NCBI RefSeq assembly: GCF_018437505.1
Contig: NZ_CP072467.1
Span: 2,480,001-2,544,000 of the forward strand
DNA from: Spiractinospora alimapuensis
GTDB taxonomy: Bacteria; Actinomycetota; Actinomycetes; Streptosporangiales; Streptosporangiaceae
Direction of reading: 5' to 3'
Length of the DNA: 64,000 nt
The position numbers were made by a program, and so were the translations under genes. Of the stretch, positions 62,393-64,000 are shown piece by piece (position 1 is the stretch's first letter; each line of letters begins with the position of its first letter). The notes under the pieces were generated by a model. That model was given only the letters and a program-made list of their open reading frames with translations. It had not been told where the DNA came from and made no database searches.

Positions 62393-63298
62393 ATGCTCAC
62401 GCCCGCGGCGACCGCCCGCCTGTTGGGCGTCGCGCCCACCACACTGCGCAGCTGGGATCGGCGATACGGTATCGGGCCTGATCAACGCAGCTCGGGAGGA
62501 CACCGCCGCTACTCTTCATCTGACATCGAGCGGCTACGTGAGCTGTGTCGATTGGTGGCCGAGGGAATGCCACCCGCTCTTGCGGCCCGGCAGGTCCGGG
62601 ACGCCCCCGGGGACGACAGTCTCGTGCCACGGGTCCGAGGGCACCGCCCAGGCGGGAACACCCTTCCGTTGGCGACGGCCTCGTCCACGTTGCAGGGAGT
62701 GGCGCGAGCCGCCATGCGCATGGACTCCGACCTCGTCGAGCGTCGACTCCAGGAGGCGATGACCGAGCACGGAACCGTAAGAACGTGGGAAGAGATCGCC
62801 CAACCCCTCCTCTACGGAATGGGACGAAAGTGGCAGGACACTCGGCGTTATGTTGAGGTCGAGCACCTGCTCTCCTGGTCGATCTCCACGGTTCTTCGTA
62901 GAGTGCCGAGCCCCTCGGAGAAGGTCGACGCGCGTGAGAGGCCCGTCGTCCTCGCATGCGTCCCCGACGAGATGCACTGTTTACCGGTCGAAGCCCTGGC
63001 GGCCGCCCTGCGCGAGGTCGGCACCCCACACCGCGTCTTGGGGCAGTGCACTCCGACCGACGCGATCGTGCACACCGTGGACCGCCTGCGGCCGCGCGCG
63101 GTCCTGCTCTGGTGCCAAACGCCCCGCGCGCCAGCCGGCTCGTGCCTGCTCGCCACCGTGCGAGCGGCCGCCCGCACCACGCAGACGACACAGGTGCACA
63201 GGGCTGGCCTCGGATGGCACGGCGTGGACCCCACGCTGTTCGGTGACAGTGCGCCGCACTCGTCGCTCACCAGCGCGTTCATGGCTCTTCGGAGCTGA
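62393..63298 (+). CDS. litR: CarH/LitR-type cobalamin-binding MerR photoreceptor-regulator
   Basis: A 301-residue regulator. The N-terminal MerR helix-turn-helix is TPAATARLLGVAPTTLRSWDRRYG with the wing GGHRRY. The helical light-sensing cap has Trp147, Glu157 and His158 (GRKWQDTRRYVEVEHLLSW), spaced as Trp131, Glu141 and His142 of Thermus CarH. The B12-binding domain has the E-x-H motif Glu193/His195 (PDEMHCLP), equivalent to Glu175/His177 that ligates cobalt. In the dark such proteins bind adenosylcobalamin, form tetramers and repress carotenoid genes; light breaks the Co-C bond. ATG 62393 follows GGAGAGG. Confidence 0.9.
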   Translation: MLTPAATARLLGVAPTTLRSWDRRYGIGPDQRSSGGHRRYSSSDIERLRELCRLVAEGMPPALAARQVRDAPGDDSLVPRVRGHRPGGNTLPLATASSTLQGVARAAMRMDSDLVERRLQEAMTEHGTVRTWEEIAQPLLYGMGRKWQDTRRYVEVEHLLSWSISTVLRRVPSPSEKVDARERPVVLACVPDEMHCLPVEALAAALREVGTPHRVLGQCTPTDAIVHTVDRLRPRAVLLWCQTPRAPAGSCLLATVRAAARTTQTTQVHRAGLGWHGVDPTLFGDSAPHSSLTSAFMALRS

Positions 63299-63413
63299 CC
63301 GCCTCGGCGGCCCGCACCTGTTGCGGCGTTTGCGGGCGCGAACCAGCCAGAGGACGAACAGGATCAGGGACAGGGAGGAGGGCAGAACGGCGGGGAGGAG
63401 CTGGAGACGCCCT

Positions 63414-63442
63414 CGATCCGCGCGTAGCGACGCACCATGTCG
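63414..63442. repeat. second copy of the 29-base segment from 61081
   Basis: It matches 28 of 29 bases of 61081-61109 (A to G at one site). It lies just after the stop of the broken MocR-type gene and is not part of a complete gene here. It encodes MVRRYARI in the same way, so it is a fragment of an SDR-like gene left by a small duplication or rearrangement. Confidence 0.7.
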
Positions 63443-63446
63443 TGGA

Positions 63447-64000
63447 TTACGCGCCCCCACCCCTCACCGCGTCGGCGATCTCGCGTAGGGCGTGGCGGAG
63501 GCGTAGGTCGGTGGGGGCGCCGTAGCCGAAGACTATGCCGTTGGGTTGGGGGTGTGTGTCGGGGTAGTAGTACGCCTCGAGGGGGGTGACGCGCACTCCG
63601 CGTTTTGCGAGGGTGGTGCGGACTTGGTCGGCTGGGGGGTCGCCGTCCCAGGTGAGGGTGGCGTGTAGGCCGCCCTCGATCGCGTCCAGGTGGATGTGGG
63701 GGGGCGAGGTCGGCGGTGGCGCCGATGACGAGGGATCGGCGGTGGGCGTATTCGCGTCCGACGCGGACGAGGTGTCGGCGCAGGCCTCCCCTGCGTAGGA
63801 ACTCCGCCACGGCGCTTTGGAGGACCCCGGAGACGGGTTGGCCGAGGGTGTCGCGGACGTCGAGGATTCGGCGGCGCAAGGTCTGGTCCGGGACGACGAG
63901 GTAGCCGCAGCGCAGCCACGGGGTCAGCGTCTTGGAGTAGCTGCCGACCAGCACGACTCGGTCATCGGTGTCCAGGGAGGCGATGGCGGGGAGCGGTGGT
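63447..64000 (-). pseudogene. MocR/PdxR-type GntR-aminotransferase regulator, partial and frameshifted
   Basis: The aminotransferase-like C-terminal part of a MocR-type regulator; the GntR DNA-binding domain lies beyond the window. Read from 64000 down: LPAIASLDTDDRVVLVGSYSKTLTPWLRCGYLVVP (PLP Lys in SYSKTL), then LRRHLVRVGREYAHRRSLVI. At a run of seven G (63698-63704 on the plus strand) the frame breaks. With six it would continue HIHLDAIEGGLHATLTWDGD, then GVRVTPLEAYYYPD and GYGAPTDLRLRHALREIADAV, to the stop at 63447. A homopolymer reading error is quite possible. Confidence 0.75.

Overview
This is a G+C-rich actinobacterial chromosome segment. The mostly housekeeping gene order (3-hydroxyacyl-CoA dehydrogenase, FilP-like coiled-coil protein, mce, thiolase, meaB, nucS, the ATP synthase operon, prfA/rpmE/rho, thrB/thrC, hom/lysA) follows the arrangement known from Streptomyces and relatives. 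A Nocardiopsis-like (Nocardiopsaceae) host is my best guess, but that is inference: no rRNA is present. GTG starts, 1-4 base start/stop overlaps and probable leaderless genes are common.

Region by region. 1-8.2 kb: end of a beta-oxidation gene, a small Cys protein, a hydrolase, a decayed three-repeat CRISPR locus, a SnoaL-like gene behind a MerR-type promoter, a FilP-like filament protein, the methylmalonyl-CoA/acetyl-CoA genes (mce, thiolase, meaB, MarR) and a nine-repeat type I-E style CRISPR array with no cas genes in view. 8.3-23.4 kb: a SCO5389-type protein with the mismatch endonuclease NucS, YaaA, an ABC exporter joined to a two-component system, a DUF1707 protein, a secreted M28 peptidase, TerC, a fused acetyl-CoA carboxylase carboxyltransferase with a divergent GntR regulator, a cobalamin adenosyltransferase, and a structured non-coding stretch. 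23.4-33.3 kb: the complete F1Fo ATP synthase operon on the minus strand, ending in a DUF2550 gene and preceded by two small AtpI/AtpZ-like genes and a WecA/MraY-type sugar-phosphate transferase. 33.3-49.5 kb: a broken Nudix gene, the translation genes ywlC-prmC-prfA-rpmE, an L-lactate permease, rho, thrC-thrB, a 1.3 kb decayed interval, and a response regulator-nrtL-lysA-hom operon, closed by tRNA-Arg(CCG). 49.5-64 kb: an accessory block holding an isorenieratene-type carotenoid cluster (crtY, crtT, crtU, a Rieske protein, crtB, crtI, and a crtE broken by a one-base frameshift), a divergent MarR regulator, and a CarH/LitR-type cobalamin photoreceptor next to an SDR/DUF4383 pair. A frameshifted MocR-type gene runs off the end.

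How the parts fit: CrtE makes geranylgeranyl diphosphate, CrtB phytoene, CrtI lycopene and CrtY beta-carotene; CrtU then makes aromatic end groups. Two regulators sit beside the cluster: a MarR protein placed like the GGPP-responsive CrtR of Corynebacterium, and a CarH/LitR-type protein that keeps the light-sensing cobalamin residues. A strong inverted repeat brackets the likely crtE promoter. The least explained sequences are the non-coding repeats at 22.6-22.9 and 44.6-45.0 kb and the CRISPR remnants at 1.4-1.8 kb. Three frameshifts (Nudix, crtE, MocR) may be real decay or sequencing error; they cannot be told apart from the sequence alone.
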